Below, piece by piece: positions 26,231 through 33,691 of a stretch of DNA of 48,156 bases. The notes beneath the pieces are model-generated. The model made no database searches and was not told the origin of the DNA. It worked only from the letters and a program-made list of their open reading frames with translations. Position numbers and translations under genes: made by a program. This stretch comes from Comamonas badia DSM 17552 (GTDB lineage Bacteria > Pseudomonadota > Gammaproteobacteria > Burkholderiales > Burkholderiaceae_C), in contig NZ_AXVM01000010.1 in the NCBI RefSeq assembly GCF_000484635.1, forward strand, positions 1 through 48,156, given 5' to 3'. Each line of letters opens with the position of its first letter. The stretch's first letter is position 1.

Positions 26231-27439
26231 ATGAGCAACTCCCAGCCGAGCCACATCCTGGTGCTCAATTGCGGCTCCTCAAGCATCAAGTTCGCCTTGT
26301 TCGATGCACAGGCGTGCCCGTTGCCGCGCCAGCCGCTGTGGCACGGCAAGGTGCAAGGGATTGCTGGGCCCGCGCCTGAGTACAGCGACAGTGGCACTGC
26401 GCAGCAGCGCATCCATCTGGACCACGAACACCCTCACACCGCCGCTCTGGCGTTGATTCAAGCGCGCATCGTGGCCCGACTCGATGGCCGCCGCATCGTG
26501 GCCATCGCGCATCGTGTCGTCCATGGCGGCAGCAGGTACTTCGAGCCAACCGTGGTGACCGATGGCTCCATCGCGGAGCTGCGGGCCTTGATTCCTTTGG
26601 CGCCGTTGCACCAACCCTTTCCCCTGAAGGCCATGAGTTTGCTGTTCGAGCAGTGGCCCGGAATTGTTCAGGTAGCGTGCTTCGATACAGCCTTTCACCG
26701 CACGGCGCCGAAGGTGGAGCAGATCCTACCGCTGCCGTACTCGGCCTGGGAACGCGGTCTGCGCCGCTACGGCTTTCACGGCCTTTCATACGACTACATG
26801 AGCCACGTCCTGCCCGAGCGCCACGGTGATCTGGCACGCGGCCGCACCATCGTCGCGCACCTCGGCAGCGGGGCCAGCCTGTGCGCGATGCAGAACCTGC
26901 AAAGCATCGCCACCACGATGGGATTTTCCGCGCTCGACGGCCTGATGATGGGCACCCGTACCGGCTCGCTCGATCCGGGCGCCCTGCTCTACCTGATGGA
27001 GATCGAAAAGCTCTCACTGGAAGAAGTAGGCCGCACGCTCTACAACCAGTCCGGCCTGCTCGGTGTTTCCGGGATTTCGGCCGAGCCGCGCGTGGTGGTG
27101 AAGCACGAGAGCGATTCCGGCGAAGTCGGCGAACGCGCCCGCATCGCGTTGGCGCTCTACGTGCGCCGTATCGTGCGGGAGATTGGCGCACTGATCGCAG
27201 TCATTGGCGGCCTGGATCTGCTCGTGTTCACTGCCGGTGTCGGTGAGCACAACGCCTTCGTGCGCGAGCGCGTCTGCCGCGACCTGGCATTTATCGGCAT
27301 CAAGCTGGATGCCGATGCCAACGCCATCGATGCCCCGGTTATCTCCACCACCGACAGCCGGGTGCTGGCCGCGGTGGAGCCTACCAACGAGGAATGGATC
27401 ACAGCGCGCTATACGCAGGATTTGATAGGCGGCGCGTGA
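26231..27439 (+). CDS. ackA: Acetate kinase
   Basis: A 402-residue ASKHA-fold kinase with the N-terminal signature LVLNCGSSSIKFALFD (about 8-23), the substrate-binding YGFHGLSYDYMS (about 177-188), HLGSGASLCA and the C-terminal TAGVGEHNAFVRE. It interconverts acetyl-phosphate + ADP and acetate + ATP. With phosphoketolase 84 bp downstream it forms the common xfp-ackA pair that yields ATP from sugar phosphates without glycolysis. With pta on the other arm of the cargo, acetyl-phosphate could alternatively feed acetyl-CoA and PHB. Length is normal. Confidence 0.95.
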   Translation: MSNSQPSHILVLNCGSSSIKFALFDAQACPLPRQPLWHGKVQGIAGPAPEYSDSGTAQQRIHLDHEHPHTAALALIQARIVARLDGRRIVAIAHRVVHGGSRYFEPTVVTDGSIAELRALIPLAPLHQPFPLKAMSLLFEQWPGIVQVACFDTAFHRTAPKVEQILPLPYSAWERGLRRYGFHGLSYDYMSHVLPERHGDLARGRTIVAHLGSGASLCAMQNLQSIATTMGFSALDGLMMGTRTGSLDPGALLYLMEIEKLSLEEVGRTLYNQSGLLGVSGISAEPRVVVKHESDSGEVGERARIALALYVRRIVREIGALIAVIGGLDLLVFTAGVGEHNAFVRERVCRDLAFIGIKLDADANAIDAPVISTTDSRVLAAVEPTNEEWITARYTQDLIGGA

Positions 27440-27522
27440 TGTCCCAGCCAGGCCGAGCGCGCTCAACTCAACTGACTCTGTAGCCACGCAGGGATTCATC
27501 GACATCAAAGAGGGGAAATCGC

Positions 27523-29895
27523 ATGACCACCGCTTCCACCATCCGCCAGTGCTGGCTCGCCGGCCACGGCCCCATCGTCCATCGCGACGAGACCATCAAG
27601 CGCATGGAAACTCTGGTGGCCCGTTTGATCGTCGACGGCCGTGTTGCCGACGAGACGACGGCCTACACCCTGCTTGCCGCCGCCGACCGCCTGAGCTGCG
27701 TGGCCATGAACGTGGTCGCGCACATGACCTATGCGCGCCGCATCGACCTTTCCGGCGCGGCGCTGTCAGCCGAGGACTTCAAGCCCACGCCCGAAGGCCA
27801 CACCGGCGGCTCGCTGAACATGGTGCAGGCCTTCGTCGGCTACCTGCTGGCCAACGCGCTCACCGGCAGCACACGCGGCTGGATCATGGGCCAGGGCCAT
27901 TGTGTCGCCGCCATCGAAGCGGTCAATGCGCTGACCGGCGATGTCTCGCCCGCGCAGCGGGGCCGCTACGACCGCAGCGAGCAAGGCCTGTCGCGCCTGT
28001 GTGCCGATTTCTATTCCTATGCCATCGATGCGCAGGGCCGCCCGGCCGTGCCGCTGGGCAGCCATGCCGGCCCCAACACCGCCGGTGCCGTGTCCGAAGG
28101 CGGCTACCTCGGCTTTGCCGAACTGCAGTACATCCACATGCCGCTGCCTGGCGAATCGCTGGTCGCCTTCCTCAGTGACGGCGCCTTCGAGGAGCAGCGT
28201 GGCCCGGACTGGGCGCCGCGCTGGTGGCGCGCGCAAGACAGCGGCTTCGCTGTACCGGTGATGATCCTCAACGGCCGCCGCATCGAGCAGCGCACCCAGA
28301 TCATGCAGGAAGGGGGTGCGCAATGGCTGGCCGACGACGTGCGCCACAACGGCTTCGACCCGGTGATCGTCGATGGCCGTGACCCGGCCGCGATCGCCTG
28401 GGCAATCGTCGAAGCCGAGGGCGCGCTGCGTGCGTTTGCCGCCGATCCGGATCGCCGCTATCCGGCGCCTCTGCCCTACGTGATCGCCGAGACCGAGAAG
28501 GGCTTCGGCTTTCCCGGTGCTGGCAGCAACGTCGCGCACAACCTGCCGTTGGGCGGCAACCCCCACACCGATGTCGCCATGCGTGGGCGGTTCAACGAAA
28601 GCGCGGCTGCGCTCTTCGTTGCTCCGGTCGAACTCGACGCGACGCTCACCGCCTTCGCAACCCACGCCGCCCAGCAGCGCCCGCTGGAAAGCGCGCATCC
28701 GATGGCGCACCGCCACCCCGCTGCGCCCAGGCTGCCCGAACCGCGCTGGGAAATATCAGGCAGCGAAGGCAGTGCGATGACGGCGCTGGATCAGTGGTTC
28801 GTTGAATTCGCCAAAGCCAATCCCGAGCTGCGCATGCGCATCGGCAACCCTGACGAATTGGCCAGCAACAAGATGGGCGGCACGCTGGCGCTGCTCAAGC
28901 ACCGCGTCAACGAGCCCGAACCCGGTGTGCCTGAGGATTTGCACGGCGCCGTCATCACCGCGCTCAACGAAGAGGCCGTGGCCGCCGCCGCACTCGGCAA
29001 CAAGGGTGGACTGAACCTGATCGTCAGCTACGAGGCCTTCGCCGTAAAAATGCTCGGCCTGATGCGGCAGGAAATCATCTTCGCCCGCCACCTGCGTCAG
29101 GTCGGCCAGCCCGCCGGCTGGCTGTCGGTGCCACTCATCGTCACCTCGCACACCTGGGAGAACGCCAAAAACGAACAGTCGCACCAAGACCCGACGATCG
29201 GCGAAGCCCTGCTGGGCGAGATGTCGGACACCTCGCGCGTGTTGTTCCCGGTGGATGGCAACACTGCGGTCGCCGCGCTGCGCGAAATCTATGCCGGACG
29301 CGGGCAACTGGCCTGCCTCATCGTTTCCAAGCGCGACGTGGAGAACCGCTTCGATGCCGAATCGGCGCAACGCCTGATCCGTGACGGCGCGGCCCATCTG
29401 ATCGGTGACCCCGCCGAGGCCGAAGTGCAGCTCATCGCGCTGGGTGCCTACCAACTCGACGAGGCGATCAAGGCGCAGCAGCACCTTGCCGGGATGGGCA
29501 AGCGCGCCTGCGTCACCGTCATCCTGGAACCTGGCCGCCTGCGCATCCCGCGCGATGCCATGGAAGCGGAGTTCGTCGATGAAGACGCCACTGTCAGCAC
29601 GCTGTTCCCGCAAGGCCTGCCGCGCGTGATCCTCACCCACACGCGCCCCGAGCCCATGCTCGGCATTCTGCGCCGCATCGACAACGGCCCGACCAGGACG
29701 CACGCCCTCGGCTACATCAGCCGCGGCGGCACCTTCGATGTCCCCGGCATGCCGTTCGCCAACCGCTGTACCTGGGCGCATACGGTGGATGCCGCAGCGA
29801 CCGTGGCCGGCTGGAATCGTGAAGCACTGCTCGACCCTGCGCAGCGCGCGGCTCTTGATGGCACCGGCGATCCCAAAGATTTATTGAGCCCGTGA
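27523..29895 (+). CDS. xfp: Xylulose-5-phosphate/fructose-6-phosphate phosphoketolase
   Basis: A full-length 790-residue thiamine-diphosphate enzyme. The N-terminal domain shows PEGHTGGSLNMVQAF and the TPP/Mg region LSDGAFEEQRGPDWAPRWWR; the middle domain carries VSYEAFAVKML and SHTWENAKNEQSHQDPT, all phosphoketolase landmarks. It cleaves xylulose-5-P (or fructose-6-P) with phosphate into acetyl-phosphate and glyceraldehyde-3-P (or erythrose-4-P). GAGGGGAAA lies just before the ATG. It is the last gene of the rightward operon, and beyond its stop the relaxase remnant begins within about 30 bp. Confidence 0.96.
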   Translation: MTTASTIRQCWLAGHGPIVHRDETIKRMETLVARLIVDGRVADETTAYTLLAAADRLSCVAMNVVAHMTYARRIDLSGAALSAEDFKPTPEGHTGGSLNMVQAFVGYLLANALTGSTRGWIMGQGHCVAAIEAVNALTGDVSPAQRGRYDRSEQGLSRLCADFYSYAIDAQGRPAVPLGSHAGPNTAGAVSEGGYLGFAELQYIHMPLPGESLVAFLSDGAFEEQRGPDWAPRWWRAQDSGFAVPVMILNGRRIEQRTQIMQEGGAQWLADDVRHNGFDPVIVDGRDPAAIAWAIVEAEGALRAFAADPDRRYPAPLPYVIAETEKGFGFPGAGSNVAHNLPLGGNPHTDVAMRGRFNESAAALFVAPVELDATLTAFATHAAQQRPLESAHPMAHRHPAAPRLPEPRWEISGSEGSAMTALDQWFVEFAKANPELRMRIGNPDELASNKMGGTLALLKHRVNEPEPGVPEDLHGAVITALNEEAVAAAALGNKGGLNLIVSYEAFAVKMLGLMRQEIIFARHLRQVGQPAGWLSVPLIVTSHTWENAKNEQSHQDPTIGEALLGEMSDTSRVLFPVDGNTAVAALREIYAGRGQLACLIVSKRDVENRFDAESAQRLIRDGAAHLIGDPAEAEVQLIALGAYQLDEAIKAQQHLAGMGKRACVTVILEPGRLRIPRDAMEAEFVDEDATVSTLFPQGLPRVILTHTRPEPMLGILRRIDNGPTRTHALGYISRGGTFDVPGMPFANRCTWAHTVDAAATVAGWNREALLDPAQRAALDGTGDPKDLLSP

Positions 29896-29920
29896 GTCAG
29901 GTACGCGAATCCTGTGCCGG

Positions 29921-30342
29921 TCATGAAGTGCGCCGGCAGCTCCAGGCCGGTGGAGGCGATGTCCTCGCGGTCTGCGCCAGTTCTCAACTGCGCAACGTGC
30001 CCAGCAGGTTGCATGTCAGGATCACGCATCGCCTGCACCGCTTATCCAGTCCCTGTTCGTCCAGGGAGTCGGCGCGCTGCTGCATCGCCTGCTTGGTTCC
30101 CTCACCGGAGCCCAGGTTGCTCAGGCCCGCCCTGCTGCCATTCGAGCCGGGTGGCCCCGATCACGCGGGCCTGCCGCTCGATGGGCAGGTACGATTTCAG
30201 CTCAATGGCCACACCACCCAGACGCTGCACGTCATGGCGGCGGCCCTGCTCGGGCTGATCGTTCGGCACCTTCCATAGCCCTTCGACCACGCGCTCCATG
30301 GTGCTGGCACGGCGTGGTGCCTCCAAGTGCCCGAACGTGGCT
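29921..30342 (-). pseudogene. Decayed TraI-type relaxase fragment
   Basis: This stretch aligns, on the same strand, with the 3' half of the intact traI at about 41,808-42,235. Translated on the minus strand, 30102-30326 gives ERVVEGLWKVPNDQPEQGRR and QRLGGVAIELKSYLPIERQA, counterparts of ERVAEGLWNVPGDLPEQGRR and QRLGGVAVELKSHLPIARQA in traI. Nearer 29,940-30,030 the homology continues in another frame (NLLGTLR-, ELAQ- and DIA-like segments). Frameshifts and loss of both ends make it non-functional. Divergence from the intact gene is substantial, so it is not a fresh duplication. The remaining bases from 29,896 to 30,407 hold no gene. Confidence 0.8.
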
Positions 30343-30407
30343 AGACACTTTGCACGGGGGCGAATGGGCCTGCCTTGGGCATACCCTCACCCTGCTTGGC
30401 ATGTCCT

Positions 30408-30887
30408 TCAATGGGGCAGCTTGACGGCCTTCCAGCCGCTGTGGCTGAAATACTTGCCGTAGGCGTTGGAGGCCTGCGCGACCTGCACCACGCCGGCGGC
30501 GCGCTTGCCTTCTCCGTGCTTGCCCTGGGCGGCCTCGGCGCCCGCCACCAGGTCGGCCACGATGATGTGCAGCTGGGCGTCCGCCTCGGGGGGCAACTTG
30601 CAGTTTTCCACCATGTAGGCGACCTGCTGGCCGACGGCGTTGCCGAAGGCGTCGTAGTCGGCCGCCGTGGCCTTGCCTGCATGGGCCGCGGGCAGGATTT
30701 TCGTCACCGATGCATGGACGGCCGTCATGGCCTGGCGCAGCGGCGCGTCGGTGTCCCATTTCTTGCCGGCGTTGAGTTGCAACTGGTGGGTTTCGGCGCT
30801 GCCGTGGCTGTCGTGCGCGCTCGCGGCCATCGAGGTCAGGGGGACTGCCAGGGCGGCGGCCAGCAGCAGTGTGGTGAGTTGTTTCAT
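30408..30887 (-). CDS. Secreted DnrO-like protein of unknown function
   Basis: A 159-residue protein with a signal peptide (MKQLTTLLLAAALAVPLTSM, then AASA cleavage) and a helical mature part with the segment KKWDTDAPLRQAMTAVHASV (about 41-60). Homologues are annotated as DnrO in Burkholderiales, without an established role. I chose the ATG at 30887, with GGAG 7 nt upstream; the open frame runs further upstream but is not protein-like. His residues (HDSHGSAETH) at the mature N-terminus could bind metal. It is downstream of, and on the same strand as, the ECF sigma cluster, so it may belong to that regulon. Confidence 0.7.
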   Translation of the reverse strand: MKQLTTLLLAAALAVPLTSMAASAHDSHGSAETHQLQLNAGKKWDTDAPLRQAMTAVHASVTKILPAAHAGKATAADYDAFGNAVGQQVAYMVENCKLPPEADAQLHIIVADLVAGAEAAQGKHGEGKRAAGVVQVAQASNAYGKYFSHSGWKAVKLPH

Positions 30888-31010
30888 GGAAATGCTCCGT
30901 TGAAAGTTGAACCATGCAAGGTGGCCGTGCGGGTTGCCTGGCTGCCTTGCCCTCTTCAACGAAGCGCGCGTCTGAATGTTCCATGTGTTTTGCATCTTTG
31001 GTGCACGGCC

Positions 31011-31472
31011 TTATTTGCGGTGCAGCAGCTCCTCCTCGGTCGCCTCCTGCGCGTAGCGACCCAGCAACAGCTGCAGCAGGCGCTCGCGCTGGGCGGTGTC
31101 CAGCAGCTCGCGCTCGGCCAGCAATTGGGTGATCACGCGCTGCTGCTGCGCGGCCTGCAGGCGGGCAATGGCGGCTTGCTCGGCGTCGATGGCCGCGCGG
31201 TCGGGTGCGGCGGCGAAGATGTGGCGCACCAGGGCTTCGCGGCGGTGGCGTATGTCGTCCCAGTTGGATGACAGGTCGTGCAGGAACGGCGCCTCCAGCG
31301 CCTCCCAGCGCGTGCGTTGCCCGGGCGTGAGCGCCAGGTAGTCCGGCAGGTGCACGGCCGGCGCCGGGGGCGGCGCCACGCGGGCAGGGCGCAGCACGAG
31401 CGCCGCAAGAATGCCCAGGTTGAGCGCCAGCGAGACGGCCAGCAGGGTGCGGATCCAGGTGGGGTGTTTCAT
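31011..31472 (-). CDS. Periplasmic heavy-metal-sensor-like protein (Spy/CnrX-type)
   Basis: A 153-residue protein with one N-terminal membrane anchor (about 7-27, LLAVSLALNLGILAALVL) and a periplasmic helical domain rich in Arg, Gln and Glu. The domain carries the LTPGQR motif (about 49-54) typical of the Spy/CpxP and metal-sensor (PF13801-like) family. In CnrX-type systems such a sensor holds an anti-sigma factor until metal binds. It overlaps the anti-sigma stop by 4 bp (ATGA), consistent with a sensor / anti-sigma / sigma triad. The metal or stress signal is unknown. Confidence 0.75.
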   Translation of the reverse strand: MKHPTWIRTLLAVSLALNLGILAALVLRPARVAPPPAPAVHLPDYLALTPGQRTRWEALEAPFLHDLSSNWDDIRHRREALVRHIFAAAPDRAAIDAEQAAIARLQAAQQQRVITQLLAERELLDTAQRERLLQLLLGRYAQEATEEELLHRK

Positions 31473-31936
31473 GGCAGATTCCTTGGCAGTCGGCAAATCT
31501 CGGTGGCGGCGCACAGCCCGCCCGGCGGCACGGGGTCGAACACGCGCGCCATGGCGGGGTCGGCGGCCGCAAACGTGGTAGGAATGGCTGCCCCCGTGCC
31601 CAGCAGCAGCCCGCCCATCCACAGGCCCGAGACCAGCGCCGCGCCAGCCGCCAGGCCCGTGGGCATCCAGCCCAGAAGGTCCCAGCCGGCACGCCGGGGC
31701 CTGGCGGCGCGCGGTGGCCGCCGGTCGCGCAGGCGCTCCTGCAGCTGCGCCGCGAGATCGAAGCCCAGCGTGGGCGATGGCAGGGCGTGCAGTTCCTGGC
31801 GCAGCGCCCGCAGCGCATCGAGCTGCTGGCTGCAGACAGGGCAGGCCCGCAGGTGGCTCTGCAGCGCGGCCTGTCTGCGCGCGGGCAGGGCGTGATCGAC
31901 AAAGGCGGAAAGGTCTTCGATGCGTGGGCAGGTCAT
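31469..31936 (-). CDS. Zinc-finger anti-sigma factor with one membrane segment
   Basis: A 155-residue protein with a zf-HC2 anti-sigma module at its N-terminus: H28, C32 and C35 in SHLRACPVC, the HxxxCxxC ZAS motif. A hydrophobic membrane segment follows at about 88-112 and then a short periplasmic tail. It should sequester the ECF sigma factor encoded 15 bp upstream at the membrane. Its stop overlaps the sensor-like gene start. Two extra Cys residues in the periplasmic tail (GGLCAATEICR) could act in redox or metal sensing. Confidence 0.85.
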   Translation of the reverse strand: MTCPRIEDLSAFVDHALPARRQAALQSHLRACPVCSQQLDALRALRQELHALPSPTLGFDLAAQLQERLRDRRPPRAARPRRAGWDLLGWMPTGLAAGAALVSGLWMGGLLLGTGAAIPTTFAAADPAMARVFDPVPPGGLCAATEICRLPRNLP

Positions 31937-31951
31937 GGTGGCTCCTTGCGG

Positions 31952-32506
31952 TCAGCGTGGCATGTGCTGCAGCAGCCCGGCGCGGGCGCGGGCGATGCGG
32001 GATTTGACGGTGCCCAGGCCGATGCCCAGCACCTGGGCAATGTCCTCGTAGGGCATGTCCTCGATGTCGCGCAACAGCAGGATCTCACGGTGCTCCACCG
32101 ACAGCCGCGCCAGCGCGCGCTCCAGCTCCGCGATGCGCTGGCGCGCCTGCAGCATGGCCTCGGGCGTGGGCGTATCCGCCGGTACCTGCTGATGCAGCGC
32201 GTCGTCTAGCGCCACGAACTCCACGTGCCGCGCGCGACGCAGCCGGTCCAGTGCCTGGTTGCGCGCGATGCGGAACAGCCACGTGGACAGCTGCGCCTGC
32301 GGGCGCCAGCTGGGCAGTGCCTGGTAGACGCTCAGAAAGGTTTCCTGGGTCAACTCGCGCGCATCCTCCTGTGACCGAGTCATGCGCACCAGAAAGCGGT
32401 AGATGCGATCCTGGTTGCGCGTCACCAGCTCAGAGAACGCCGCGACCTCCCCGCGCTGGGCGCGGGCAATGCAGTCAGTCTCGTCAAACTGGCTCGGTTG
32501 GGGCAT
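31952..32506 (-). CDS. ECF (RpoE-like) RNA polymerase sigma factor
   Basis: A 184-residue ECF sigma factor. Region 2 is seen in NQDRIYRFLVRMTRSQEDA and STWLFRIARNQALDRLRR. Region 4 is seen in LSVEHREILLLRDIEDMPYE and IAQVLGIGLGTVKSRIARAR. The start is uncertain: the ATG at 32506 gives a typical length, and an ATG at 32542 (MELLRSS) is also in frame; neither has a strong ribosome-binding site. With the anti-sigma and sensor genes it forms a signal-responsive operon. It is divergent from the PepSY/flavin operon, which could be a target. Confidence 0.88.
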   Translation of the reverse strand: MPQPSQFDETDCIARAQRGEVAAFSELVTRNQDRIYRFLVRMTRSQEDARELTQETFLSVYQALPSWRPQAQLSTWLFRIARNQALDRLRRARHVEFVALDDALHQQVPADTPTPEAMLQARQRIAELERALARLSVEHREILLLRDIEDMPYEDIAQVLGIGLGTVKSRIARARAGLLQHMPR

Positions 32507-32668
32507 TGGGGCGTTAACGCATGAGGAGCGCAAAAGTTCCATCTTCGGGCAAGCCCTGACGAACCCGTCTTCGTCAGTCCAGCCAGACTCGCGATTCGCT
32601 TCATGCTTCTCATCAATACGTCCGATGGGGGCATGTGGCAACGTGAACTGACCGTTGGCTCGATCGGA

Positions 32669-32707
32669 TGAACACGAGGTGAACAGAAGGTTCAGTGTTG
32701 ATTCACC
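32669..32707. promoter_or_regulatory. Four-half-site regulatory element upstream of the PepSY operon
   Basis: The 39-bp element reads TGAAC-N6-TGAAC-N5-GTTCA-N6-ATTCA-CC, so four half-sites are spaced at 11-bp steps. Two face one way and two are their inverted counterparts. The element ends 57 bp before the PepSY start codon. The same layout with the same total length occurs at 36855-36893. Eleven-bp direct repeats are typical of OmpR/PhoB-family response-regulator sites, but no such regulator is encoded in the window. The 258 bp between the sigma and PepSY genes hold no other gene. Confidence 0.55.
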
Positions 32708-32764
32708 CCCGGTTCGTCAAAATTATTGGCATCAACAGCTCTGATGCTGTGAAAGGAACCGACG

Positions 32765-33175
32765 ATGAAACGAAACCTACACCTCAAGCCCCGGCTGGCC
32801 ACCCTGGTGCTGGCCGTCGCGGCGCTGCCAGCGGTGGCATCCAGCGACTGCGATGTCCCGGCCGCGCGATGGCAGTCGCGCGAAGCGGTGCGCCAGATGG
32901 CGGCGCAGCAGGGCTGGCAGGTCGAGCGACTGAAGATTGACGACGGCTGCTACGAAATCCGTGGCACCGACGCCCAGGGCCAGCGCTTCAAGGCCAAGCT
33001 CGACCCCGAGACCCTGCAGGTGCTGAAGATCAAGTCGCGCGAGCGCGATGACCACCACAAAGACCGGGACCGGGAGCGCGAGCGCCGGCGCGACCACACG
33101 CCGCAGGATGCGGGCACTGCCCCTTCCTCACCCCTCTTTACCCCGGGCAGCGCGCCGCGCGGCCAGGTGCAATGA
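32765..33175 (+). CDS. Secreted PepSY-domain protein
   Basis: A 136-residue protein with a signal peptide (about 1-25, ending AVAS) and a single PepSY-like domain (about 26-93), with VRQMAAQQGWQVERLKIDDG and CYEIRGTDAQGQRFKAKLD as its helix-strand core. The tail (about 94-136) is highly charged (HHKDRDRERERRR) and then Pro/Ser-rich. Small PepSY proteins are often encoded next to two-component systems and redox membrane proteins; their role is modulatory. It is the first gene of the operon with the DUF2271, membrane reductase and ApbE genes, and lies 57 bp after the four-half-site element. Confidence 0.82.
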   Translation: MKRNLHLKPRLATLVLAVAALPAVASSDCDVPAARWQSREAVRQMAAQQGWQVERLKIDDGCYEIRGTDAQGQRFKAKLDPETLQVLKIKSRERDDHHKDRDRERERRRDHTPQDAGTAPSSPLFTPGSAPRGQVQ

Positions 33176-33204
33176 ATCGCCTCCCCTCTTTCCAGGAGAA
33201 CCCT

Positions 33205-33681
33205 ATGTCCAAACCCCTGATCACCGCCATTGCCGCAGCTTGCGCGCTTGCCGTGCCCGCCCTCGGCCAGGCGCGCGAAGTCACCATTGCCACCCAGCTC
33301 AAGAACTACGGCGGCGACGGCGCCTACCTGGCGGTCTACCTGACCGATGCCAAGGGCGCCTACGCCGGCACGCTCTGGGTGGCCGGCGGCAAGGCCAAGT
33401 ACTACAAGCACCTGGCGGACTGGAGCCGCCTGTCGGCCGGCGACGCCAAACGTCTCAATGGCGTGACCGGCGCCAGCGTCGGCGCGGGCCGCACGCTCAG
33501 GGTGACGGCCGATCTGGCCGACGCGCTGATCGACGCCGGCTACGAGATCCGCATCGACGCCGCCGTGGAAGACATGCGTGACAGCCCCTCCGAGGTGCGG
33601 CTGCCCCTGACGGCGGCGGGCGCCGGCAAGGCGCAGGCCGGCAAGCAGTACATCCAGTCGGCCAGCTTCCAGCTGAAGTAA
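33205..33681 (+). CDS. DUF2271 periplasmic protein with flavinylation-like motif
   Basis: A 158-residue protein with a signal peptide (MSKPLITAIAAACALAVPAL, cleavage after GQA) and a beta-rich DUF2271 domain. Residues 85-91 read NGVTGAS, close to the Dxx(S/T)GA(T/S) motif that ApbE-type transferases modify with FMN; Ser91 would be the acceptor. DUF2271 genes have been linked with apbE in surveys of extracytosolic flavinylation, and apbE lies two genes downstream. An AGGAG precedes the ATG at 33205; an earlier in-frame ATG (33172) overlaps the PepSY stop but has no signal-like start. Confidence 0.82.
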   Translation: MSKPLITAIAAACALAVPALGQAREVTIATQLKNYGGDGAYLAVYLTDAKGAYAGTLWVAGGKAKYYKHLADWSRLSAGDAKRLNGVTGASVGAGRTLRVTADLADALIDAGYEIRIDAAVEDMRDSPSEVRLPLTAAGAGKAQAGKQYIQSASFQLK

Positions 33682-33691
33682 GGAGCAAGGC

